DNA from: Megalopta genalis
Taxonomy: Eukaryota > Arthropoda > Insecta > Hymenoptera > Halictidae
Assembly (NCBI RefSeq): GCF_051020955.1
Contig: NW_027477032.1
Coordinates: 1 to 64,000, forward strand
Direction of reading: 5' to 3'
DNA: 64,000 nt
Part shown: piece after piece, positions 11,753 to 24,745 of the stretch
Layout of the letters: every line of letters begins with the position of its first letter
How positions within the stretch are numbered: position 1 is the stretch's first letter
Program-made: the position numbers and the translations under genes
The notes under the pieces: generated by a model
Told to the model about the DNA's origin: nothing
Seen by the model: the letters and a program-made list of their open reading frames with translations, nothing else
The model's database searches: none

Positions 11753-14700
11753 CTAAGCCTCCTACGTCGCATGAATTTTGATCTAAATCATGTGTTTCGC
11801 TTGGATTTGAAGCTAACTCGTTTGTTTCGCATGCAGTTGAAGCTAAATCATGTATATCACAAGTATTCGAAGCTAATCCATTTGTATCGCATGGATTTGA
11901 AGCTAAGCCTTCTAATGCGCAATGATTCGAAGCTTAATCATGTGTTTTGCTTGGATTTGAAGCTAACTCGATTGTTTCGCATTCCTTCTACTTCGAATTC
12001 ATTTGAAGTTTGGATTAGAAGCTAACTCGATTGTTTCGCAATGCACTTTATGCTAAATCATGTATAAAACATGTATTTGAAGCTAAACCATTTATTTCGC
12101 ATGTATTTGAAGCTAAGACTTATGCTTTGCATGAAATTGAAGCTAAATCATGTGTTTCGCTTGGATTTGAAGCTAACTCGTTAGTTTCGCATGCAGTTGT
12201 AGCTATATCGCTTATATTCGCAAGTATTTGAAGCCAAATCATTCGTTTCGCATAAATTTGAAACTAAGGCAACTACTTCTCATTGATTTGAAGCTAAATC
12301 ATGTGTTTCGCTTGGATTTGAAGCTAACTCGTTTGTTTCGCATGCAGTTGAAGCTAAATCATGTATATCACAAGTATTTGAAGCTAAACCATTCGTTTCG
12401 CATGGATTTGAATCTAAGCCTCCTAGTTCGCATGAATTTGAATCCAAATCATGTGTTTCCCTTGCATTTGAAGCTAATTCGTTTGTTTCGCATGCAGTTG
12501 AAGCTAAATTATGTATAAACGAGTATTTGAAGCTAAACCATTTGCATCGCAAGGATTTGAAGCTAAACCATGTGATTCGCTTGGATTTGAAACTAAGCCT
12601 TCTACTTCGCATTGATTTGAAGCTAAATTTTGTGTTTGGTATGGATTTGAAACTAACTCGGTTGTTTCGCCAGCATTCGAAGTTATATCACGTATAATCG
12701 CAAGTATTTGAAGCTCAGTCATTCGTTTCGCATGGATTTGAAGCTAAGCCTTCTACTTCGCATTGATTTGAAGCTAAATAATATGTTTCGCTTGGATTTG
12801 AAGGTAACACGTTTGTTTCACATGCAGTTGAAGCTCAATCATGTATATCACAAGTATTTGAAGCTGAACAATTTGTTTCGCATGGATTTGAAGCTAAGCC
12901 TTCTACTTCGCATTTATTTGATGTTAAATCACGTGTTTTGCATTGATTTGAAGATAACTCGTTTGTTTCGCCTGCATTTGAACCAATATCACTTATATTC
13001 GCCAGTATTTGAAGATAAATCATTCGTTTCGCATGGATTTGAAGCTAATCCTCCTACTTCGTATTGATTTGAAGCTAAATCATGTATTCGCTTGGATTTG
13101 AAGCCAACTCGTTTGTTTCGCCTGCATTTGATTCTAAATCATGTATTTTACAAGTATTTGAACCTAAACCATTTGTTTCTCATGTATTTGAAGCTAAGTC
13201 TTCTACTTTGCATTGATTTGAAGCTAAATCATGTTTTTCGCTTGGATTTGAAACTAAGCCTTCTACCTCGCATTGATTTGAAACTAAATCATGTGTTTCG
13301 CATGAATTTGAATCTAACTCGTTTGTTTTGCTTGAATCCGAAGCTATATCTCTTATATTCGCAAGTGTTTGAAGTTCAATCATTCGTCTCGCATGGACTT
13401 GAAGCTAAGCCTTCAACTTCGCATTGATTTGAAGCTAAATCATATGTTTCGCTTGGATTTGAATCTATCTCGTTTGTTTCTCCTGCATTGGAAGCTAAAT
13501 CATGTATATCACAAGTATTTGAAGCTAAACCATGTGTTTCGCATTGATTTGAAGCTAAATCATGTGTTTCGCTTGGATTTGAAACTAAGCCTTCTACTTC
13601 GCATTGATTTGAAGCTAAATTTTGTGTTTGGTATGGATTTGAAACTAACTCGGTTGTTTCGCCAGCATTCGAAGTTATATCACGTATAATCGCAAGTATT
13701 TGAAGCTCAGTCATTTGTTTCGCATGGATTTGAAGCTATATCACTTATATTCGCAAGTATTTGAAGCTAAACCATTTGTTTTGGATGGTTTCGACGATAA
13801 GTCTTCTACTTCGCATTGATTTGAAGCTAAATCATGTGATTCGATTTGATTTGAAGCTAACTCGTTTGTTTCGTCTGCCTTTGAAGCTATATCACTTATA
13901 TTCACAAGTATTTGAAGCTAAACCATTCGCTTCGCATGGATTTGAAGATAAGCATTCAACTTCGCATTGATTTGTAGCTAAATCATGTGTTTCGCTTGGA
14001 TTTGAAATCAGCTCGTTTGTTTCTCAGGCAGTTGAAGCTAAATCACGTATATCACAATTCTTTGAAGCTAAACCATTCGTTTCGCATGGATTTGAAGCTA
14101 ATGCTTCTAGTTCGCATTGATTTGAAGCTAAATCATGTGTTTTGCATGGATTTAAAGCTAACTCGTTTGTTTCACATGCATTTGAAGCTAAATCACGTAT
14201 ATCACAACTATTTGAAGCGAAACTATTTGTTTCGCATGGATTCGATGATCAGCCTTCTACTTCGCATAGATTTGAAGCTAAATCATGTATATCACAAGTA
14301 TTTGAAGCAAAACCATTTGATTCGAATGGATTTAAAACCAAGCCTTCTACTTCGCATTGATTTGAACCTAAATCATGTTTTTCGCTTGGATTTGAAACTA
14401 AGCCTTCTACCTCGCATTGATTTGAAACTAAATCATGTGTTTCGCATGAATTTGAATCTAACTCGTTTGTTTTGCTTGAATCCGAAGCTATATCTCTTAT
14501 ATTCGCAAGTGTTTGAAGTTCAATCATTCGTCTCGCATGGACTTGAAGCTAAGCCTTCAACTTCGCATTGATTTGAAGCTAAATCATGTGTTTCGCATGG
14601 ATTTGGAACTAACTCGTTTGTTTCTGATGCAGTTGAAGCTAAATCATGTATATCACAAGTATTTGAGGCTAAACCATTTGCTTCTAATGTATTTGAAGCT

Positions 14701-17700
14701 AATCCTTCTACTTCGCATGGATCTGAATCTATATCATCTGGTTCACATGGATTTGAAGATAAGCCTTCTACTTCGCATTGATATGAATCTAAATCATGTG
14801 TTTCCCATGGATTTGAAGCTAACTCGTTTGTTTCAAATGCATTTGAAGCTGAATCACGTATATCACAAGTATTTGAATCTAAACCATTTGTTTCGCATGG
14901 ATTCGATGATGAGCCTTCTACGTCGCATTGATTTGAAGCTAAATCATGTGTTTCGCATGAATTTGAATCTAACTCGTTTGTTTTGCTTGAATTCGAAGCT
15001 ATATCACTTATATTCGCAAGTATTTTAAGCTCAGTCATTCGTTTCGCATGGATTTGAAGCTAAGCCTTCTACTTCGCATTGATTTGAAGCTAAATAATAT
15101 GTTTCGCTTGGATTTGAAGGTAACACGTTTGTTTCACATGCAGTTGAAGCTCAATCATGTATATCACAAGTATTTGAAGCTGAACAATTTGTTTCGCATG
15201 GATTTGAAGCTAAGCCTTCTACTTCGCATTTATTTGATGTTAAATCACGTGTTTTGCATTGATTTGAAGATAACTCGTTTGTTTCGCCTGCATTTGAACC
15301 AATATCACTTATATTCCCCAGTATTTGAAGATAAATCATTCGTTTCGCATGGATTTGAAGCTAATCCTCCTACTTCGTATTGATTTGAAGCTAAATCATG
15401 TATTCGCTTGGATTTGAAGCCAACTCGTTTGTTTCGCCTGCATTTGATTCTAAATCATGTATTTTTCAAGTATTTGAACCTAAACCATTTGTTTCTCATG
15501 TATTTGAAGCTAAGCCTTCTACTTCGCATTGATTTGAAGCTAAATCATGTTTTTCGCTTGGATTTGAAACTAAGTCTTCTACTTTGCATTGATTTGAAGC
15601 TAAATCATGTGTTTCGCATGAATTTGAATATAACTCGTTTGTTTTGCTTGAATTCGATGCTATATCACATATATTCGCAAGTATTTGAAATTCAATCATT
15701 CGTTTCGCATGGATTTGAAGCTAAGGCTTCTAGTTCGCATTGATTTGAAGCTAAATCATATCTTTCGCATGTATTTGAAACTAACTCGTTTGTTTCTGAT
15801 GCAGTTGAAGCCAAATTATGTATAAACAAGTATTTGAAGCTAAACCATTTGCATCGCAAGGATTTGAAGCTAAACCATGTGATTCGCAAGAATTTGAAGC
15901 TAAATCATGTGTTTCGCTTGGATTTGAAGCTAACTCGTTTGTTTCGCATGCAGTTGAAGCTATATCGCTTATATTCGCAAGTATTTGAAACCAAATCATT
16001 CGTTTCGCATGAATTTGAAACTAGGGCTTCTACTTCGCACTGATTTCAAGCTAAATCATGTGTTTCGCTTGGATTTGAAGCTAACTCGTTTATTTCGCAT
16101 GCAGTTGAAGCTAAATCATGTATATCACAAGTATTTGAAGCTAAACCGTTCGTTTCGCATGGATTTGAATCTAAGCCTCCTACGTCGCATGAATTTGAAT
16201 CTAAATCATGTGATTCTCTTGGATTTGAAGCTAACTCGCTTGTTTTGCATGCAGTTGAAGCTAAATCATGTATATCACAATTATTTGAAACTGAACCATT
16301 TGTTTCGCATCGATTTGAAGCTAAACATTCCACTTCGCATTGATTTGAAGCTAAATCATGTGTTTCGCTTGTATTTGATGCTAACTCGTTTGTTTCGCAT
16401 GCAGTTGAAGCTCAATCATGTATATCACAATTATTTGAAACTGAACCATTTGTTTCGCATCGATTTGAAGCTGAGCCTTCCACTTCGCATTGATTTGAAA
16501 CTAAATCATGTATTCGCTTGGATTTGAAGCCAACTCGTTTGTTTCGTCTGCAGTGGACGCTAAACCATGTATATCACAATTATTTGAAGCTGAACCATTT
16601 GTTTCGCATGGATTTGAAGCTATGCCTTCTACTGCGCATTGAAGTGAAGCTAAATCATGTGTTCCGCGTGGATTTGATACTTACACGTTTTATTTCGCCT
16701 GCATTTGAAGCTATATCATTTATATTCGCAAGTATTTGTAGCTAAACCATTCGTTTCGCATTGATTTGAAGCTAAGCCTTCTACTTCGCATTGATTTGAA
16801 GCTAGATCATGTGATTCTCTTGGATTTGAAGCTAACTCGTTTGTTTCGCATGCAGTTGAAGCTAAATCATGTATATCACAATTATTTGAAACTGAACCAT
16901 TTGTTTCGCATCGATTTGAAGCTGAGCCTTCCACTTCGCATTGATTTGAATCTAAATCATGTGTTTCGCTTGTATTTGATGCTAACTCGTTTGTTTAGCA
17001 TGCAGTTGAAGCTAAATCATGTTTACCACAAGTATCTGAATCTAAACCCTCTGTTTCGCATGAATATTTAGCTAAACCATGTGTTTCGCATGCATTTGAA
17101 GCTATATCACTTATATCGCAAGTATTTGAAGCTAAATCATTTGTGTCGCATGGATTTGAAGCTAACCCTCCTACTTATAATTGATTTGAAGCTAAATCAT
17201 GTATTCGCTTGGATTTGTAGCCAACTCGTTTGTTTCGCCTGCAGTTGAAGTTAAATCATGTATATCACAATTATTTGAAGCTGAACCATATGTTTCGCAT
17301 GGATTTGAGGCTAAGCCTTCTACTTCGCATTTATTTGATGCTAAATCATGTGTTTCGCTTGTATTTGAAGCTAATTCGTTTGTTTCGCATGCAGTTGAAG
17401 CTAAATTATGTATAAACGAGTATTTGAAGCTAAACCATTTGCATCGCAAGGATTTGAAGCTAAACCATGTGATTCGCAAGAATTTGAAGCTAAATCATGT
17501 GTTTCGCTTGGATTTGAAGCTAACTCGTTTGTTTCGCACGCAGTTGAAGCTATATCGCTTATATTCGCAAGTATTTGAAACCAAATCATTCGATTCGCAT
17601 GAATTTGAAACAAGGGCTTCTACTTCGCATTGATTTCAAGCTAAATCATGTGTTTCACTTGGATTTGAAGCTAACTCGTTTGTTTCGCATGCAGTTGAAG

Positions 17701-17970
17701 CTAAATCATGTATATCACAAGTATTTGAAGCTAAACCGTTCGTTTCGCATGGATTTGAATCTAAGCCTCCTACGTCGCATGAATTTGAATCTAAATCATG
17801 TGTTTCGATTGGATTTGAAGCTAACTCGTTTGTTTCGCATGCAGTTGAAGCTAAATCATGTATATCACAAGTATTCGAAGCTAATCCATTTGTATCGCAT
17901 GGATTTGAAGCTAAGCCTTCTAATGCGCAATGATTCGAAGCTTAATCATGTGTTTTGCTTGGATTTGAAG
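11753..17970. repeat. 6,218-bp tandem repeat, copy 2
   Basis: This is the second full copy of the 6,218-bp unit. No difference from copy 1 was found in the stretches compared, including odd features such as the CATTGAAGTGAAGC monomer (10,420/16,638) and the TTTAGCATGCAG variant (10,776/16,994). Such identity in an otherwise variable array means either a very recent duplication or an assembly duplication. The repeat runs on into a third, partial copy. The first mismatch found between copy 2 and that third copy is at 12,280 against 18,498 (T against G), and similarity is lost near 18,795. Confidence 0.88.
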
Positions 17971-20900
17971 CTAAGCCTCCTACGTCGCATGAATTTTGAT
18001 CTAAATCATGTGTTTCGCTTGGATTTGAAGCTAACTCGTTTGTTTCGCATGCAGTTGAAGCTAAATCATGTATATCACAAGTATTCGAAGCTAATCCATT
18101 TGTATCGCATGGATTTGAAGCTAAGCCTTCTAATGCGCAATGATTCGAAGCTTAATCATGTGTTTTGCTTGGATTTGAAGCTAACTCGATTGTTTCGCAT
18201 TCCTTCTACTTCGAATTCATTTGAAGTTTGGATTAGAAGCTAACTCGATTGTTTCGCAATGCACTTTATGCTAAATCATGTATAAAACATGTATTTGAAG
18301 CTAAACCATTTATTTCGCATGTATTTGAAGCTAAGACTTATGCTTTGCATGAAATTGAAGCTAAATCATGTGTTTCGCTTGGATTTGAAGCTAACTCGTT
18401 AGTTTCGCATGCAGTTGTAGCTATATCGCTTATATTCGCAAGTATTTGAAGCCAAATCATTCGTTTCGCATAAATTTGAAACTAAGGCAACTACTTCGCA
18501 TTGATTTGAAGCTAAATCATGTGTTTCGCTTGGATTTGAAGCTAACTCGTTTGTTTCGCATGCAGTTGAAGCTAAATCATGTATATCACAAGTATTTGAA
18601 GCTAAACCATTCGTTTCGCATGGATTTGAATCTAAGCCTCCTACTTCGCATGAATTTGAATCCAAATCATGTGTTTCCCTTGCATTTGAAGCTAATTCGT
18701 TTGTTTCGCATGCAGTTGAAGCTAAATTATGTATAAACGAGTATTTGAAGCTAAACCATTTGCATCGCAAGGATTTGAAGCTAAACCATGTGATTCGCAA
18801 GAATTTGAAGCTAAATCATGTGTTTCGCTTGGATTTGAAGCTAACTCGTTTGTTCCGCATGCAGTTGAAGCTAAATCATGTATATCACAAGTATTTGAAG
18901 CTAAACCGTTCGTTTCGCATGGATTTGAATCTAAGCCTCCTACGTCGCATGAATTTGAATCTAAATCATGTGTTTCGATTCGATTTGAAGCTAACTCGTT
19001 TGTTTCGCATGCAGTTGAAGCTAAATCATGTATATTACAAGTATTCGAAGCTAATCCATTTGTATCGCATGGATTTGAAGCTAAGCCTTCTAATGCGCAA
19101 TGATTCGAAGCTTAATCATGTGTTTTGCTTGGATTTGAAGCTAACTCGTTTGTTTCGCATGCAGTTGAAGCTAAATCATGTATATCACAAGTATTTGAAG
19201 CTAAACCGTTCGTTTCGCATGGATGTGAATCTAAGCCTCCTACGTCGCATGAATTTGAATCTAAATCATGTGTTTCGCTTGGATTTGAAGCTAATTCGTT
19301 TGTTTCGCATGCAGTTGAATCTAAATCATGTATATCACATGTATTCGAAGCTAAACCATTTGTATCGCATGGATTTGAAGCTAAGCCTTCTAATGCGCAA
19401 TGATTCAAAGCTAAATCATGTGTTTTGCTTGGATTTGAAGCTAACTCGATTGTTTCGCATTCCTTCTACTTCGAATTCATTTGAAGTTTGGATTAGAAGC
19501 TAACTCGATTGTTTCGCAATGCACTTTATGTTAAATCATGTATAAAACATGTATTTGAAGCTAAACCATTTATTTCGCATGTATTTGAAGCTAAGACTTA
19601 TGCTTTGCATGAAATTGAAGCTAAATCATGTGTTTCGCTTGGATTTGAAGCTAACTCGTTAGTTTCGCATGCAGTTGAACCTATATCGCTTATATTCGCA
19701 AGTATTTGAAGCCAAATCATTCGTTTCGCATAAATTTGCAACTAAGGCAACTACTTCGCATTGATTTGAAGCTAAATCATGTGTTTCGCTTGGATTTGAA
19801 GCTAACTCGTTTGTTTCGCATGCAGTTGAAGCTAAATCATGTATATCACAAGTATTCGAAGCTAAACCATTTGTATCGCATGGATTTGAAGCTATGCCTT
19901 CTAATGCGCAATGATTCGAAGCTAAATCATGTGTTTTGCTTGGATTTTAAGCTAACTCGATTGTTTCGCATTCCTTCTACTTCGAATTGATTTGAAATTT
20001 GGATTAGATGCTAACTCGATTGTTTCGCAATGCACTTTGTGCTAAATCATGTATAAAACATGTATTTTAAGCTAAACCATTTATTTTGCATGTATTTGAA
20101 GCTAAGACTTATACTTTGCATGAAATTGAAGCTAAATCATGTGTTTCGCTTGGATTTGAAGCTAACTCGTTAGTTTCGCATGCAGTTGAAGCTATATCGC
20201 TTATATTCGGAAGTATTTGAAGCCAAATCATTCGTTTCGCTTAAATTTGAAACTAAGGCTACTACTTCGCATTGATTTGAAGCTAAATCATGTGTTTCGC
20301 TTGGATTTGAAGCTAACTCGTTTGTTTCGCATGCAGTTGAAGCTAAATCATGTATATCACAAGTATTTGAAGCTATACCATTCGTTTCGCATGGATTTGA
20401 ATCTAAGCCTCCTACGTCGCATGAATTTGAATCTAAATCATGTGTTTCGCTTGGATTTGAAGCTAACTCGTTTGTTTCGCATGCAGTTGAATCTAAATCA
20501 TGTATATCACAAGTATTCGAAGATAAACCATTTGTATCGCATGGATTTGAAGCTAAGCCTTCTAATGCGCAATGATTCGAAGCTAAATCATGTGTTTTGC
20601 TTGGATTTGAAGCTAACGCGATTGCTTCGCATTCCTTCTACTTCGCATTGATTTGAAGTTTGGATTAGAAGCTAACTCGATTGTTTCGCAATGCAGTTTA
20701 TGCTAAATCATGTATAAAACATGTATTTGAAGCTAAACCATTTATTTCGCATGTATTTGAAGCTAAGACTTATACTTGCATGAAATTGAAGCTAAATCAT
20801 GTGTTTCGCTTGGATTTGAAGCAAACTCGTTTATTTCGCATGCAGTTGAAGCTAAATCATGTATATCACAAGTATTCGAAGCTAAACCATTTGCATCGCA

Positions 20901-23900
20901 AGGATTTGAAGCTAAACCATGTGATTCGCAAGAATTTGAAGCTAAATCATGTGTTTCGCTTGGATTTGAAGCTAACTCGTTTGTTTCGCATGCAGTTGAA
21001 GCTATATCGCTTATATTCGCAAGTATTTGAAACCAAATCATTCGTTTCGCATGAATTTGAAACTAGGGCTTCTACTTCGCACTGATTTCAAGCTAAATCA
21101 TGTGTTTCGCTTGGATTTGAAGCTAACTCGTTTATTTCGCATGCAGTTGAAGCTAAATCATGTATATCACAAGTATTTGAAGCTAAACAGTTCGTTTCGC
21201 ATGGATTTGAATCTAAGCCTCCTACGTCGCATGAATTTGAATCTAAATCATGTGATTCTCTTGGATTTGAAGCTAACTCGCTTGTTTTGCATGCAGTTGA
21301 AGCTAAATCATGTATATCACAATTATTTGAAACTGAACCATTTGTTTCGCATCGATTCGAAGCTAAACATTCCACTTCGCATTGATTTGAAGCTAAATCA
21401 TGTGTTTCGCTTGTATTTGATGCTAACTCGTTTGTTTCGCATGCAGTTGAAGCTCAATCATGTATATCACAATTATTTGAAACTGAACCATTTGTTTCGC
21501 ATCGATTTGAAGCTGAGCCTTCCACTTCGCATTGATTTGAAACTAAATCATGTATTCGCTTGGATTTGAAGCTAACTCGTTTGTTTCGCCTGCAGTGGAC
21601 GCTAAACCATGTATATCACAATTATTTGAAGCTGAACCATTTGTTTCGCATGGATTTGAAGCTATGCCTTCTACTGCGCATTGAAGTGAAGCTAAATCAT
21701 GTGTTCCGCGTGGATTTGAAACTTACACGTTTTATTTGGCCTGCATTTGAAGCTATATCATTTATATTCGCAAGTATTTGTAGCTAAACCATTCGTTTCG
21801 CATTGATTTGAAGCTAAGCCTTCTACTTCGCATTGATTTGAAGCTAGATCATGTGATTCTCTTGGATTTGAAGCTAACTCGTTTGTTTCGCATGCAGTTG
21901 AAGCTAAATCATGTATATCACAATTATTTGAAACTGAACCATTTGTTTCGCATCGATTTGAAGCTGAGCCTTCCACTTCGCATTGATTTGAAGCTAAATC
22001 ATGTGTTTCGCTTGTATTTGATGCTAACTCGTTTGTTTAGCATGCAGTTGAAGCTAAATCATGTTTACCACAAGTATCTGAATCTAAACCCTCTGTTTCG
22101 CATGAATATTTAGCTAAACCATGTGTTTCGCATGCATTTGAAGCTATATCACTTATATCGCAAGTATTTGAAGCTAAATCATTTGTGTCGCATGGATTTG
22201 AAGCTAACCCTCCTACTTATAATTGATTTGAAGCTAAATCATGTATTCGCTTGGATTTGTAGCCAACTCGTTTGTTTCGCCTGCAGTTGAAGTTAAATCA
22301 TGTATATCACAATTATTTGAAGCTGAACCATATGTTTCGCATGGATTTGAGGCTAAGCCTTCTACTTCGCATTTATTTGATGCTAAATCATGTGTTTCGC
22401 TTGTATTTGATGCTAACTCGTTTGTTTCGCATGCAGTTGAAGCTAAATCATGTTTACCACAAGTATCTGAATCTAAACCATCTGTTTCATGAATATTTAG
22501 CTAAACCATGTGTTTCGCATTGATTTGAAGCTAAATCAAGTGTTTCGCTTGGATTTGAAGATAACTCGTTTGTTTCGCATGCAGTTGAAGCTAAATCATG
22601 TATATCACAAGTATTTGAAGCTAAACCATTTGATTCGCATGTATTTGGAGCTAAGCCTACCACTTCGCATTGATTTGAAACTAAATCATGTATTTCGGAT
22701 GGATTTGAATCTAACTCGATTGTTTCGCGTGCATTTGAATCTATATCACATATATCGCAATTATCTGAAGATAAATCATTCGTTTCGCATGAATTTGAAA
22801 CTAAGCCTTCTACTTCGCATTGATTTGAAACGAAATCATGTCTTTCGCTTGGATATGAAGCTCACTCGTTTGTTTTTCCAGCATTTGAAGCTATATCACT
22901 TATATCGCAAGTATTTGAAGCTAAATCATTTGTGTCGCATGGATTTGATGCTAAGCCTTCTACTTCGCATGAATTTGAATCTAAATCATGGGTTTCGCTT
23001 GGATTTGAAGCTAACTCGTTTGTTTGGCATGCAGTTGAAGCTGAATCATGTATATCACAAGTATTTGAAGCTAAACCGTTCGTTTCGCATGGATTTGAAT
23101 CTAAGCCTCCTACGTCGCATGAATTTGAATCTAAATCATGTGTATCGCTTGGTTTTGAAGCCTACTGGTTTGTTTCGCCTGCATTTGAAGCTAATTCATG
23201 TATATCACAAGTATTTGAAGCTGAACCATTTGTTTTGCATGAATATTAATCTGAACCATGTGTTTCGAACGTATTTGAAGCTGAATTATGCGTTTCGCTT
23301 TCATTTGAAGCTAATTCGTTTCTTTCGCATGCAGTTGAAGATAAATCATGTAAATCACAAGTATTTGAAGCCAAACCATGTGTTTCGCATGGATTTGAAG
23401 CTAACTCGTTTTTTTTCGCCTGCATTTGAAGATAAATCGTGTATGTCACAAGTATTTGAAGCTAAACCATTCGCTTCGCATGGTTTTGAAGCAAAGCCTT
23501 CAACTTCGCATTGATTTGAAGATAAATCATGTGTTTCGCTTGGATTTGAAGCTAACACGGTTGTTTCGCATGCAGTTGAAGCTAAAACATGTACATCACA
23601 AGTATCTGAATCTAATCCATCTGTTTCGCAAGAATATGAATCTATGAAGCTAATCCATGTGATTCGCATGAATTTGAAGCTAATTCGTATGTGTCGCATG
23701 GATATGATGCTACGCCTTCTACTTCGCATTGATTTGAAGCTAAATCATGTGATTCGCATGGATTTGAAGCTAAGCCTTCTACTTCGCATTCATTTGAAAC
23801 TAAATCAAGTGTTTCGCTTGGATTTGAAGTTAAGGCGTTTGTATCGCATGCAGTTGAAGCTAATTCTTGTTTATCACAAGTATCTGAATCCAAACCATCT

Positions 23901-24745
23901 GTTTCGCAAGAATGTGAAGCTATGAAACTAAACCATTTGTTTTGCATGAATATTAAGCTAAACCATGTGTTTCGAACGTATTTGAAGCTGTATTATGTGT
24001 TTCGCTTTGATTTAAAGCTAATTCGTTTTTTTCGCATGCGGTTGAAGCTAAATCATGTAAATCATAAGTATTTGAAGCTAAACCATTCGTTTCGCATGGA
24101 TTTGAAGCCAAGCCTTCTACTTCGCATGAATTTGAATCTAAATCATGTGTTTCGCTTGGATTTGAAGCTAACTCGTTTGTTTCGCATGCAGTTGAAGCTA
24201 AATCATGTATATCACAAGTATTTGAAGCTAAACCGTTCGTTTCGCATGGATTTGAATCTAAGCCTCCTACGTCGCATGAATTTGAATCTAAATCATGTGT
24301 TTCGATTGGATTTGAAGCTAACTCGTTTGTTTCGCATGCAGTTGAAGCTAAATCATGTATATCACAAGTATTCGAAGCTAATCCATTTGTATCGCATGGA
24401 TTTGAAGCTAAGCCTTCTAATGCGCAATGATTCGAAGCTTAATCATGTGTTTTGCTTGGATTTGAAGCTAAGCCTCCTACGTCGCATGAATTTTGATCTA
24501 AATCATGTGTTTCGCTTGGATTTGAAGCTAACTCGTTTGTTTCGCATGCAGTTGAAGCTAAATCATGTATATCACAAGTATTCGAAGCTAATCCATTTGT
24601 ATCGCATGGATTTGAAGCTAAGCCTTCTAATGCGCAATGATTCGAAGCTTAATCATGTGTTTTGCTTGGATTTGAAGCTAACTCGATTGTTTCGCATTCC
24701 TTCTACTTCGAATTCATTTGAAGTTTGGATTAGAAGCTAACTCGA
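17971..24745. repeat. Satellite region III, copy a (starts as partial third 6,218-bp copy)
   Basis: The first 0.8 kb continues the 6,218-bp unit. After about 18,795 the sequence follows a different long repeat that is shared with 24,746-32,834 and 32,835 to about 36,520. Matching points: 19,112 with 25,757 and 33,997; 20,217 with 26,862 and 35,102; 21,088 with 27,583 and 35,973; 22,510 with 28,855; 23,246 with 31,335. J blocks occur near 18.2, 19.4, 20.0 and 20.6 kb. The right part (about 23.1-24.1 kb) has region-I-type monomers (TTTCGAACG, GCCTACTGG). Confidence 0.8.
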
